Shown here in pieces: positions 9,469 through 16,695 of a DNA stretch of 40,446 nucleotides. How positions within the stretch are numbered: the first letter of the stretch is position 1; each line of letters starts with the position of its first letter. The stretch lies in NCBI GenBank assembly GCA_035650495.1, contig DASRHK010000174.1:1-40446 (forward strand). The letters run 5' to 3'. This DNA is from DASRHK01 sp035650495 (lineage in GTDB: Bacteria; Pseudomonadota; Gammaproteobacteria; Nevskiales; Nevskiaceae). Made by a program: the position numbers and the translations under genes. The notes below the pieces were generated by a model. It made no database searches. It was not told the DNA's origin and saw only the letters and a program-made list of their open reading frames with translations.

Positions 9469-10862
9469 TGAAACGGCGCGACTTCCTCACCTCATCGCTC
9501 GGCGCGATCGCGGCGACGACGCTGCCGGGTTGCGATGATCACGGCGCGTCGCACATGCCGCATGCGCCGGCAGCTTCGGGCGGGCGACTGCCGTGGCAGA
9601 ACTGGTCGGGCTATCAGAGCTGTCTTCCGGCCGGGCGCCTCGCGCCGAAGAACGTCGACGAGCTCGCCGACCTGCTCAAGAAAGCCACCGCGCCGATCCG
9701 GCCCGTCGGCGCCGGTCACTCATTCACGCCGCTCGTGCCGACCGACGGCACGATCCTGTCGCTGCGCAATTTCGACGGCATGAACGGCTACGACAACACG
9801 ACGCTGACCGCGACGTTCGGCGCCGGCACCAAGCTCGGCTCGATCGGCGAGCCGCTGAACGCGATCGGCCAGGCGCTGCAGAACATGCCCGACATCGACG
9901 AGCAATCGCTCGCCGGCGCGATCTCCACCGGCACGCACGGCACCGGCCAGAAGCTCGGCGCGATCCATTCGTCCATCGTTTCGATGAAGCTCGTCACGCC
10001 CAAAGGGGAAGTGCTCACGCTCTCGCGCGACTCGAACCCGCAGATCTTCGACGCCGCGCGCGTCTCGCTCGGCAGCCTGGGCGTCATCACCGAAGTGACG
10101 CTGCAGAACGTGAAGGCGCACAACCTGAAGCGCCGCGTGACGCTCGCGCCGATGGACGAGCTGATCGAGAAGTTCGACGAGAACGCCGCCGCCAATCACA
10201 GCTACGAGATGTATTACGTGCCCTACTGCGACAAGGGCGTGGCGATCGCGATCAACCCGACCGACGATCCGGTGCATCCGCGCGCCGCCGAGCAGGACAA
10301 CGACGCGGTGATGCAGATGAAGCAGCTGCGCGACTTCACGTCGTGGGCGCCCGCATTCCGGCGCTGGCTGATGAACAAGTCGACCGAGGACTATCAGCCG
10401 CAGGAAGCGGTCGACGTCTGGTACAGGATCTTCCCGTCGAATCGGGCGGTGCGCTTCAACGAGATGGAATATCACCTGCCGCGCGAGCAGCTGATGCCGA
10501 CGCTCAAGAAGGTGCGCGAGACACTCGAGTCGAAGCATCACGAGATCTTCTTCCCGATCGAGATCCGCACCGTGCGCGGCGACGATGCCTGGCTGTCGCC
10601 GTTCTACGGCCACGAAGTGTCCGGATCGATCGCGGTGCATCACTATCACCTCGAGGATCCGCTGCCCTACTTCGCCGACATCGAGCCGCTGTATCAGCCG
10701 ATCGGCGGCCGCCCGCACTGGGGCAAGATGAACACGCTCGACGCGACCGTGTTCGCGCAGCGCTATCCGAAGTGGAAGGACTTCCTCGAGGTCCGCGCCT
10801 CGCTCGACCCGGAAGGCAAGATGCTCAACCCGTATCTCAAGAAAGTCTTCGGAGTCGCGTAA
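9468..10862 (+). CDS. FAD-linked oxidase (aldonolactone/alditol-oxidase family), Tat lipoprotein
   Basis: This 464-residue flavoprotein of the VAO superfamily has the FAD-binding fold at about residues 55-230: H84 in PVGAGHSFTPL, the position that covalently carries FAD in alditol and lactone oxidases, and the pyrophosphate loop STGTHGTG near 153-160. The C-terminal D-arabinono-1,4-lactone-oxidase domain carries RPHWGK (H417, K420). The N-terminus has a twin-arginine motif (KRRDFL) followed by a lipobox-like LPGC with Asp at +2, which in the classical rule retains lipoproteins in the inner membrane. It probably oxidises a polyol, sugar lactone or related alcohol in the periplasm. Its coupling with the preceding cytochrome suggests dehydrogenase use rather than peroxide production. 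Its stop overlaps the next start (TAATG). The substrate is not deducible. Confidence 0.9.
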   Translation: MKRRDFLTSSLGAIAATTLPGCDDHGASHMPHAPAASGGRLPWQNWSGYQSCLPAGRLAPKNVDELADLLKKATAPIRPVGAGHSFTPLVPTDGTILSLRNFDGMNGYDNTTLTATFGAGTKLGSIGEPLNAIGQALQNMPDIDEQSLAGAISTGTHGTGQKLGAIHSSIVSMKLVTPKGEVLTLSRDSNPQIFDAARVSLGSLGVITEVTLQNVKAHNLKRRVTLAPMDELIEKFDENAAANHSYEMYYVPYCDKGVAIAINPTDDPVHPRAAEQDNDAVMQMKQLRDFTSWAPAFRRWLMNKSTEDYQPQEAVDVWYRIFPSNRAVRFNEMEYHLPREQLMPTLKKVRETLESKHHEIFFPIEIRTVRGDDAWLSPFYGHEVSGSIAVHHYHLEDPLPYFADIEPLYQPIGGRPHWGKMNTLDATVFAQRYPKWKDFLEVRASLDPEGKMLNPYLKKVFGVA

Positions 10863-12172
10863 TGGGCGTCACTCGCCGCGTCGTCCTCACCGCCGCGATC
10901 GCGGCGCCCGTCGCCTACGTCGCCGCGAAGAAGCCGCGCGAGCACGGCGGCGCGCACGACGATTACTTCAAGGCGATCCAGGCCGCTTTGACCAAGGCCG
11001 ACCTCGACCGGCCCACGCTGGTGATCGATCGCGAGCGCCTGCGCGCGAACATCGGCAAGCTCAAGTCGCACCTGCCGTCGAACAAGAAATATCGCTGCGT
11101 CGCGAAGTCGCTGCCGAGCCTCGGGCTCATCAAGGAAGTCCGCGCCGCGACCGGAACCGATCGGCTCATGGTGTTCCATCAGCCGCACGTGAACCTGATC
11201 GCGGATCAGATGCCCGACGCCGAGATGCTGCTCGGCAAGCCGATGCCGGTCGGCGCGGCGAAGCACTTCTTCGATCTGCACAAGCCCAACAGCTTCGACG
11301 CCGCGAAGCAGATCGAGTGGCTGGTCGACACGCCGCAGCGCATCGCCGAATATCGCGATCTCGCACGCGCGCGCTTCGCCGATGCCAAATCGCCGATGCG
11401 CTTGAACCTCGAGCTCGACGTCGGCCTGCACCGCGGCGGCTTCGCGAGCGCCCACGATGTCGCCGAAGCGATCCGCGCGATCGGCCAGGAGCCCGTGCTG
11501 CAATTCGCGGGCTTCATGGGCTACGAAGCGCATGCGGCGAAGATCCCCGACGCGCTCGGCGGTCCGCGCGGAGCGATCGCCAAGGCGATGAGCTACTACA
11601 GCGAATGCATCAGCGCCGCGCACGAAGCGGTCGGCTCATCGTTCTCGCCCGATGCGCTCACGCTCAACGCCGGCGGCAGCAACACCTACGAGTACTACGA
11701 CGCAAGCTCGGTGCCGAACGAGATCGCGATGGGCTCGGGCCTCGTGAAGCCGACCGACTTCGACACCGCCGGCCTCGCCGATCACCTGCCGGCGAGCTTC
11801 ATCGCGACGCCGGTGCTGAAGAAGCTCGACAAGACCGAGATCCCCGGCCTCGAATCGCTCACCGGCCTGTTCCGCGCGTGGGACCCGAACACGGCGCGCT
11901 CGTTCTTCATCTACGGGGGCTATTGGTATGCTGATCCGGTCTCGCCGCCGGGACTGCAGGCGAACGGCATCTATGGACACTCGACCAACCAGATGATGTT
12001 CAACGGCTCGAACAACGTGCAGCTCGACGTGGGCGACTTCGTCTTCTTCCGCCCGCACCAGAGCGAGTTCGTGTTCCTCCAGTTCGGCGACATCGCCGTC
12101 TACGAGAACGGCGCGATCGTCGACTACTGGCCGGTGTTCCCCGAATCCGAGCACAGCGAGCGCCCTGCGTGA
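10862..12172 (+). CDS. Exported D-threonine-aldolase/D-serine-dehydratase-like PLP enzyme (fold type III)
   Basis: This 436-residue protein has an alanine-racemase-type barrel: K82 in YRCVAKSLPSLG is the expected PLP lysine, followed by LELDVGLHRGGF and GFMGYEAHAAK, and the phosphate-binding region LNAGGSNTYEYY. The C-terminal domain (GDFVFFRPHQSEF..., DYWPVF) matches the metal-binding beta domain of the DSD1/D-threonine aldolase group. The metal site reads H399-x-S401 where the family normally has His-x-Cys or His-x-Asp. The N-terminus is a twin-arginine-like signal (VTRRVVLTAAIAAPVAYVAA), so the enzyme is probably exported folded with its PLP. Family members cleave or dehydrate D-3-hydroxy-amino acids. 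Its start overlaps the oxidase stop and its stop overlaps the next start (GTGA). Confidence 0.85.
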   Translation: MGVTRRVVLTAAIAAPVAYVAAKKPREHGGAHDDYFKAIQAALTKADLDRPTLVIDRERLRANIGKLKSHLPSNKKYRCVAKSLPSLGLIKEVRAATGTDRLMVFHQPHVNLIADQMPDAEMLLGKPMPVGAAKHFFDLHKPNSFDAAKQIEWLVDTPQRIAEYRDLARARFADAKSPMRLNLELDVGLHRGGFASAHDVAEAIRAIGQEPVLQFAGFMGYEAHAAKIPDALGGPRGAIAKAMSYYSECISAAHEAVGSSFSPDALTLNAGGSNTYEYYDASSVPNEIAMGSGLVKPTDFDTAGLADHLPASFIATPVLKKLDKTEIPGLESLTGLFRAWDPNTARSFFIYGGYWYADPVSPPGLQANGIYGHSTNQMMFNGSNNVQLDVGDFVFFRPHQSEFVFLQFGDIAVYENGAIVDYWPVFPESEHSERPA

Positions 12173-13404
12173 GCGCCCCGCGCTTGGACCTCGATTTCGT
12201 CCGGGCGCAGTTCCCCGCGTTCGCGGAGCCGACCCTCAAAGGCCAGGCGTTCTTCGAGAACGCCGGCGGCAGCTACGTCTGCAAGCAGGTGATCGCGCGG
12301 CTCGACGAGTATTACCGCCGCCTCAAGGTGCAGCCGTACTACCATTACCCCGCCGCACGCGAAGCCGGCGACTGGATGGACGCGTCGCACGCGCGGCTCG
12401 CCGAATACCTCAACGTCACGGCCGACGAAATCCACTTCGGACCGTCGACGTCGCAGAACACCTACGTGCTCGCGATGGCGCTGCGCAAGCTCCTGCAGCC
12501 GGGCGACGAGTTCATCGTCACCAATCAGGATCACGAAGCCAACACCGGCATGTTCCGGCGGCTGCGCAAGCACGACATGGTGATGCGCGAATGGAAAGTC
12601 GATCCGGACACCGGCGTGCTCGCGCTCGACGGGCTGGATCGCCTGCTCTCGCCGCGCACGCGGCTGGTCGCCGTTCCGCACGCCTCGAACATCGTCGGCC
12701 ACATCAACCCGATCGCCGAGATCACCGCGAAGTCGCGCGCCGCCGGCGCGATGACGATCGTCGACGGCGTCGCGCTCGCACCGCACGGCTTCCCCGACGT
12801 CGATGCGCTCGGCGCCGACATCTATCTGCTGTCGCTCTACAAGACCTACGGCCCGCACCAGGGCGTGATGGCCATCCGCGATCGCGTCTTCTTCGGGCTC
12901 GGCAACGAAGGGCATTACTTCAACGCGCCGCTGATGCGCAAGCGGCTCGTGCCTGCCGGACCGGATCACGCGCAGATCGCGGCGGCCCGCGGTATCGCGG
13001 AATACTTCGACGCGCTCGACGCGCATCACGGCGGCGGCGCAGCGACCGCGCGTCCTCAGCGCGTGCGCGATCTCATGCGAAGCGCGGAGATTCCACTCGC
13101 CGCGCGCGTGCTCGACTTCCTCGAGTCACGTCGCGACGTCCGCGTCCTCGGACCGACCGACGCGACGATCCGCGCGCCGACGGTCTCGTTCGTTCCATTG
13201 AAGAAGGAGCCGGCGGAGGTCCACGTCGAGCTCGGCAAGCGCGGCATCATGTCCGGCGCCGGGCATTTCTATGGAGTGCGCACGCTCGAAGGCATGGGCG
13301 TGGATCCCGCGCGCGGCGTGATCCGCCTGTCGTTCGTCCACTACACGTCGCAGGACGAGATCACCCAGCTCCTCGCGGCGCTCGACCAGGTCCTCGGTCG
13401 CTGA
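12169..13404 (+). CDS. Class-V aminotransferase-like protein (cysteine-desulfurase-like, no active Cys)
   Basis: This is a 411-residue fold-type I PLP enzyme. Visible residues are H122 in DHEANTG, D199 in IVDGVALAPHG and the Schiff-base lysine K225 in LLSLYKTYGPHQG. The N-terminus (FFENAGGSYV) is typical of the cysteine-desulfurase-like branch, perhaps the VC1184 subfamily. The mobile-loop cysteine of NifS/SufS is absent: the region reads MSGAGHFYGVR where SufS has the GHHCA-type motif. It is therefore unlikely to be a sulfur donor and may be an epimerase, lyase or aminotransferase. It carries no signal peptide, so it acts in the cytoplasm, unlike the three exported proteins before it. GTG 12169 overlaps the previous stop. 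It ends the operon, four bases before the convergent gene at 13409. Confidence 0.87.
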   Translation: MSAPRLDLDFVRAQFPAFAEPTLKGQAFFENAGGSYVCKQVIARLDEYYRRLKVQPYYHYPAAREAGDWMDASHARLAEYLNVTADEIHFGPSTSQNTYVLAMALRKLLQPGDEFIVTNQDHEANTGMFRRLRKHDMVMREWKVDPDTGVLALDGLDRLLSPRTRLVAVPHASNIVGHINPIAEITAKSRAAGAMTIVDGVALAPHGFPDVDALGADIYLLSLYKTYGPHQGVMAIRDRVFFGLGNEGHYFNAPLMRKRLVPAGPDHAQIAAARGIAEYFDALDAHHGGGAATARPQRVRDLMRSAEIPLAARVLDFLESRRDVRVLGPTDATIRAPTVSFVPLKKEPAEVHVELGKRGIMSGAGHFYGVRTLEGMGVDPARGVIRLSFVHYTSQDEITQLLAALDQVLGR

Positions 13405-13408
13405 CGCT

Positions 13409-13705
13409 TCAGGCCGCGGGCTGCTCCGCGCCCTCGCCGTCCTGCTTCGCGCGCTTCTTCGCCTTCACTTCGGCCTTGCGCGCGAGCGCCTGCTCCTTGC
13501 GCGTCGGCTGCGCGATGCGCGCGATCTTCTCGCCGACCTGGGCGACGCCGTCCTTGAGCGTCTGCTTCAGCTCCTCCTTCTTGCGGCTCAGCACTTCGGC
13601 GGTTTCCCGCCGTGCGTCGGCGACGACTTCCTTCGCGGCGCTCAAGGTCTCGACGCCGGCTTTCACCACTTCCTGTCCGTGGTTGACCAAGGTTTTCGCA
13701 TCCAC
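13409..13705 (-). CDS. Ala/Lys-rich helical protein (phasin-like?)
   Basis: This 98-residue protein starts at GTG 13705, with AAGGAG eight bases upstream; a longer frame back to 13771 lacks a ribosome-binding site. Residues 1-65 form an amphipathic helix (VDAKTLVNHGQEVVKAGVET... VVADARRETAEVLSRKKEELKQTL) resembling the granule- or membrane-binding helices of phasins. Residues 70-98 are a basic, Ala/Lys-rich tail (KEQALARKAEVKAKKRAKQ) that could bind DNA or polyanions. No firm family match is recognised. A polyhydroxyalkanoate-granule or nucleoid-associated role is only a guess. It lies between two convergent units, downstream of the alpha/beta hydrolase terminator. Confidence 0.65.
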   Translation of the reverse strand: MDAKTLVNHGQEVVKAGVETLSAAKEVVADARRETAEVLSRKKEELKQTLKDGVAQVGEKIARIAQPTRKEQALARKAEVKAKKRAKQDGEGAEQPAA

Positions 13706-13776
13706 TGCTGCTGCTCCTTCTCGCTGCGGTGACTCTAGGAATCCGACCTTCGTGCGCGAAAGCGAGTTCACGCGTA

Positions 13777-13809
13777 CAAGAAAACGGACCGACGGGAGAG
13801 ATCGGTCCG
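13777..13809 (-). terminator. Rho-independent terminator of the alpha/beta hydrolase gene
   Basis: A perfect 8-bp stem (CGGACCGA at 13785-13792, TCGGTCCG at 13802-13809, 9-base loop) is followed on the minus strand by TTTTCTT. It lies 51 bp beyond the hydrolase stop, in the right orientation. Confidence 0.8.
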
Positions 13810-13859
13810 CAAGAGGGGCTGCCCTGTGCAGGCAGCGGAGGAGACGGATGCGGCTCAGC

Positions 13860-14522
13860 TCATTGCAGAGTCGCCAGCGCAGCTTGGTGAAGCGTCCGCG
13901 CGGCGATGCGCCGGCGGGCGACGAAGTCCGCGACGTGCTCCGCGACGCCGGGATCCGCGAGGATCTTCCAGTGGCCGAGTCCGGTCGTGGTCAGCAGCTG
14001 AGCGCCCGGCCACGCGCGCGCGATCGCCTGTGCTTCCGCATGCGGCACGATCGTGTCGCCGCTGTCGTGGACGACGAGCGCCGGGATGTCGAGCTTGCGC
14101 AGCGTGCGGGCGAACGCCGCATCACCGGCGGTGATGGTCGACGCCGGCGCGAGCAGCACCGCGCGGTCCGCGGGCAAGCCGTGGGCGAGCGCGAGTGCCG
14201 CGGCCGCGGCGCCCAGCGAATGCCCGACGACCGTCTCCAGCTCGCGGATCTCGACGGCGGCCTCGAGCATCGCCATCGCGAGCTCCATCTGGGTGGCTTC
14301 CTCGTCGAGCGCGTATTCGTGCGCCGGCGCCTCGAGCGCGATCACCTGGCGCTCGCGCGCGAGCAGTGGCGGGATGAGATTCGTGAATTGCGCCGGGCGC
14401 CCGCCGACGCCGTGCATCATCAGCACGGCGGGCTGTCCCTCGTGACCCCAGCGCAGCGCCGACAATCCGAACCGGAATGTCACGCGGGGCGCACCTTCGG
14501 CGGAGGCGGGTGAAATCGTCAT
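13860..14522 (-). CDS. Alpha/beta hydrolase
   Basis: This 220-residue hydrolase has an oxyanion HG motif (LMMHGVGG), the nucleophile elbow VVGHSLGAA, the acid in VVHDSGDTIVP and the catalytic His in TTGLGHWKIL, so the catalytic triad is complete. It is cytoplasmic and lacks a signal peptide. ATG 14522 follows an AGGAG site; upstream in-frame extension to 14630 is a shadow. The cap is small, which suggests a short esterase/lipase or dienelactone-type hydrolase; the substrate is unknown. It is transcribed divergently from the LysR regulator across 94 bp, a layout in which the LysR protein often controls the divergent gene. A strong terminator follows it. Confidence 0.9.
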   Translation of the reverse strand: MTISPASAEGAPRVTFRFGLSALRWGHEGQPAVLMMHGVGGRPAQFTNLIPPLLARERQVIALEAPAHEYALDEEATQMELAMAMLEAAVEIRELETVVGHSLGAAAAALALAHGLPADRAVLLAPASTITAGDAAFARTLRKLDIPALVVHDSGDTIVPHAEAQAIARAWPGAQLLTTTGLGHWKILADPGVAEHVADFVARRRIAARTLHQAALATLQ

Positions 14523-14550
14523 GGAATGAGGCTCCTCTCTTTCCGTTGGG

Positions 14551-14578
14551 TTGATAAGCGCGCCAGATGGAATACGAT
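14551..14578 (+). promoter_or_regulatory. possible sigma-70 promoter of the LysR gene
   Basis: TTGATA at 14551-14556 and TACGAT at 14573-14578, spacer 16, lie in the divergent gap, with the LysR start 38 bases beyond. Both hexamers are reasonable matches; the spacer is one base short of ideal. Confidence 0.4.
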
Positions 14579-14616
14579 TAGTTCCCGGCCGGAAGCAACA
14601 CTGGGGAACCATTCCG

Positions 14617-15645
14617 ATGGAAGACCTCACCTACATGGTCACCTTCGCCCGCGTGGTGAAGAACGGCAGCTTCGCGGGCGCGGCCCGCAAGCTGAAAGTC
14701 TCGACGTCGGTGACGAGCAAGCACGTCGCCAAGCTCGAGAAGTCGCTCGGCGTACGGCTGCTGAATCGCAGCACGCGCAAGCTCTCGCTCACCGAAGCCG
14801 GCGCGGCGTACTACGAGCACTGCGCGCGCATCGTCGACGAGATCGAAAGCTCCAAGCGCGTCGTCGCGACGCTGCAGGCGACGCCGCGCGGGCTGCTGCG
14901 CGTCACCGCGCCGGTGACCTTCGCCAACTCGCGACTCGCGCCGGTGCTGCCGGAGTTCTTCCGCAAGCATCCCGAAGTGCAGATCGAGCTCAACGCCAGC
15001 AATCGCGTGGTCGATCTCGCAGAGGACGGCTTCGACGTCGCCATCCGCATCGTGCGCAGCCTGCCGCCCAACGTGATCGCGCGCGAGCTGCGCCCCGTGC
15101 GCTGGCATCTGGTGGCGTCGCCGGCGTATCTGCAGCGCGAAGGCACGCCGGTGCATCCCGCGGGCCTGACGCGCCACAACTGCCTCATCTTCCCCAACAC
15201 GCTGCAGAACGGCGTGTGGCACTTCGAGAAGTCGGGACGCGAGAAGGAGCGCGAGGAAGTCGCGGTGCACGGATCCCTGATCTGCAACACCGTCGAGGCG
15301 CTCCACGATCTCGTCCTCGCGGGCATGGGCATCACGTTGCTGCCCGGATACATGGCGGGCGTCGACATCCGTAACGGCAAGCTGAAGCGGCTGCTGCCCG
15401 AATGGGAGATCGAATCCGGCGCGCATCTCTACGCCGTCTACCTGCCGACGCGGCACATGGCGCCGAAGGTGCGCGTGTTCGTCGATTTCCTCGTCGAGCG
15501 CTTCGGCTTCGATGCCGCGAAGGGACCCGACGAAGAGGACGCCGAGGGCGTTGCCGTCAGCGGCGAAGATTCCGGGAACCCAACCGCCAGCGCTTCGTCT
15601 AATCCACTGCGAAGAAGAAAGAGTGAGCAGTCGAATGCCTCTTGA
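14617..15645 (+). CDS. LysR family transcriptional regulator
   Basis: This 342-residue regulator has an N-terminal winged helix-turn-helix (residues 1-60: MEDLTYMVTFARVVKNGSFA, AARKLKVSTSVTSKHVAKLEKSLG, VRLLNRSTRKLSLTEAG) and a LysR substrate-binding domain (about 88-295) of the DNA-binding regulator group with the 'GLLRVTAPVTFA' strand. It is about 40 residues longer than usual because of a low-complexity acidic/Ser-rich tail (GPDEEDAEG... to RRRKSEQSNAS). ATG 14617 is preceded by GGGGA; the longer in-frame start at 14551 would fall on the -35 box. It probably controls itself and the divergent alpha/beta hydrolase, and possibly the SDR gene 81 bp downstream. The effector is unknown. Confidence 0.93.
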   Translation: MEDLTYMVTFARVVKNGSFAGAARKLKVSTSVTSKHVAKLEKSLGVRLLNRSTRKLSLTEAGAAYYEHCARIVDEIESSKRVVATLQATPRGLLRVTAPVTFANSRLAPVLPEFFRKHPEVQIELNASNRVVDLAEDGFDVAIRIVRSLPPNVIARELRPVRWHLVASPAYLQREGTPVHPAGLTRHNCLIFPNTLQNGVWHFEKSGREKEREEVAVHGSLICNTVEALHDLVLAGMGITLLPGYMAGVDIRNGKLKRLLPEWEIESGAHLYAVYLPTRHMAPKVRVFVDFLVERFGFDAAKGPDEEDAEGVAVSGEDSGNPTASASSNPLRRRKSEQSNAS

Positions 15646-15654
15646 GGCTTCGCT

Positions 15655-15707
15655 CGCTGAGGACGCGGCCGTGATCGGCAGCAACGATCGAGGATCGCTC
15701 CTCAGCG
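15655..15707. repeat. inverted repeat upstream of the SDR gene
   Basis: CGCTGAGGA (15655-15663) is perfectly complementary to TCCTCAGCG (15699-15707). The same right arm can instead pair with GAGGA at 15690-15694 over a 4-base loop. The two stems exclude each other. There is no T-run, so this is not a simple terminator. Confidence 0.4.
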
Positions 15708-15726
15708 GTCATGTACGGGGAACGCC

Positions 15727-16557
15727 ATGAACAAGAACATCCTCATCACCGGCGGCTCGACGGGCATCGGCTACGAGATGGCGCTCGCGCTGGCCGGCCA
15801 GGGCAATCACGTCGTCATCGCGGCGCGCGGCGCGGAAAAATCCGAGCGCGCGATCGAGCGCATCCGCGCGACGCATCCGCAGGCGCACGTCGAGTCGATG
15901 CCGCTCGACCTCGGCGACTTCGACGCGGTCGACCGTTTCGCCGACGCATTCCTGAGGAAGATGCCGGTGCTCGACGTGCTGATGCTCAACGCCGGGCTCT
16001 ACACGCTGAAGCTGCACACGTTGCCGAACGGCTACGAGGCGATGATCGGCATCATGCACTTCGGGCATTTCCGCCTGACGCAGCACCTGCTGCCGGCGCT
16101 GAAGGCGGCGCAGCAGGGCCGCATCGTGGTGACGAGCTCGGTCGGCCACAAATGGGGTCGCATCGACGAAGCGAGCTTCACCGACCCGAAGCGCCATCGC
16201 ATCGGCATGCAGGCCTACGGCCAGGCCAAGCTCGCGAACATCCTGTTCACGCGCGAGCTCGCGAAGCGACTCGAAGGAACCCGCGTGACGGTCAACGCCT
16301 TCCATCCGGGCGCGGTCGCCACCGAGATCTGGCGCGAGACGCCGGGCTTGTTCAAGAAGCTGGTGCTCGGCTTCATGCTCACGCCCGCGCAAGGCGCCGA
16401 CACTGCGATCTGGCTGGCGACCGATCCTTCGCTCGCGAACGTGAGCGGCAAGTACTTCGTGAAGCGCGAGGAGAACGCCGGCACGCGCGCCAGCCGCGAC
16501 CCCGCGCTCGCAGCGAAATTGTGGGAGATGAGCGAGCGCCGGATGGCGCAAGTGTGA
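15727..16557 (+). CDS. Short-chain dehydrogenase/reductase (retinol-dehydrogenase-like)
   Basis: This 276-residue classical SDR has a cofactor loop TGGSTGIG (residues 8-15) with the following AARG, whose Arg suggests NADP(H) preference. It also has DLGDFDAV, the structural LNAGLY, the catalytic Ser in VVTSSVGHKWG, and Y-x-x-x-K in AYGQAKLAN. The 'FHPGAVATEIWRETPGLFKKL' stretch is typical of the RDH/WW-domain oxidoreductase branch, which reduces aldehydes or ketones. ATG 15727 is preceded by GGGGAA. It follows the LysR gene on the same strand with an 81-bp gap that carries a small inverted repeat. Its physiological substrate cannot be read from the sequence. Confidence 0.93.
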   Translation: MNKNILITGGSTGIGYEMALALAGQGNHVVIAARGAEKSERAIERIRATHPQAHVESMPLDLGDFDAVDRFADAFLRKMPVLDVLMLNAGLYTLKLHTLPNGYEAMIGIMHFGHFRLTQHLLPALKAAQQGRIVVTSSVGHKWGRIDEASFTDPKRHRIGMQAYGQAKLANILFTRELAKRLEGTRVTVNAFHPGAVATEIWRETPGLFKKLVLGFMLTPAQGADTAIWLATDPSLANVSGKYFVKREENAGTRASRDPALAAKLWEMSERRMAQV

Positions 16558-16562
16558 CCTGC

Positions 16563-16607
16563 GTCTCACCGCCCTAGATAAACCTTCCAGGTCCGTAGAT
16601 AAAACCT
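16563..16607 (+). promoter_or_regulatory. bipartite GTCTCA / TAGATAAA motif, copy A
   Basis: GTCTCA at 16563-16568, six bases, then TAGATAAACCT from 16575; a second TAGATAAAACCT begins at 16596, exactly 21 bases (two helical turns) later. The element begins six bases after the SDR stop and is followed by a CCCGC-TTCC-GCGGG hairpin. The same arrangement recurs at 26043-26067. Function is unknown: an operator, alternative-sigma promoter or structured leader are all possible. Confidence 0.45.
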
Positions 16608-16695
16608 CACGGCCCGCTTCCGCGGGTCGCGTCCGCTGTCAGCCTGAGTGCAGCTGAGCCCCGCGCGATGAGCGCACCACGACATTCAGGCGGTC

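Noticed and set aside
14551..14616. Longer LysR start at 14551
   Set aside because: The 22 extra residues precede the normal LysR N-terminus and would overlap the probable -35 box; ATG 14617 has a ribosome-binding-like GGGGA.
16563..16602. TAAACCTT ... GTAGATAA read as a sigma-28 promoter
   Set aside because: The spacer is 8, not 11, and the second copy at 26043 has no TAAA element at the right distance.
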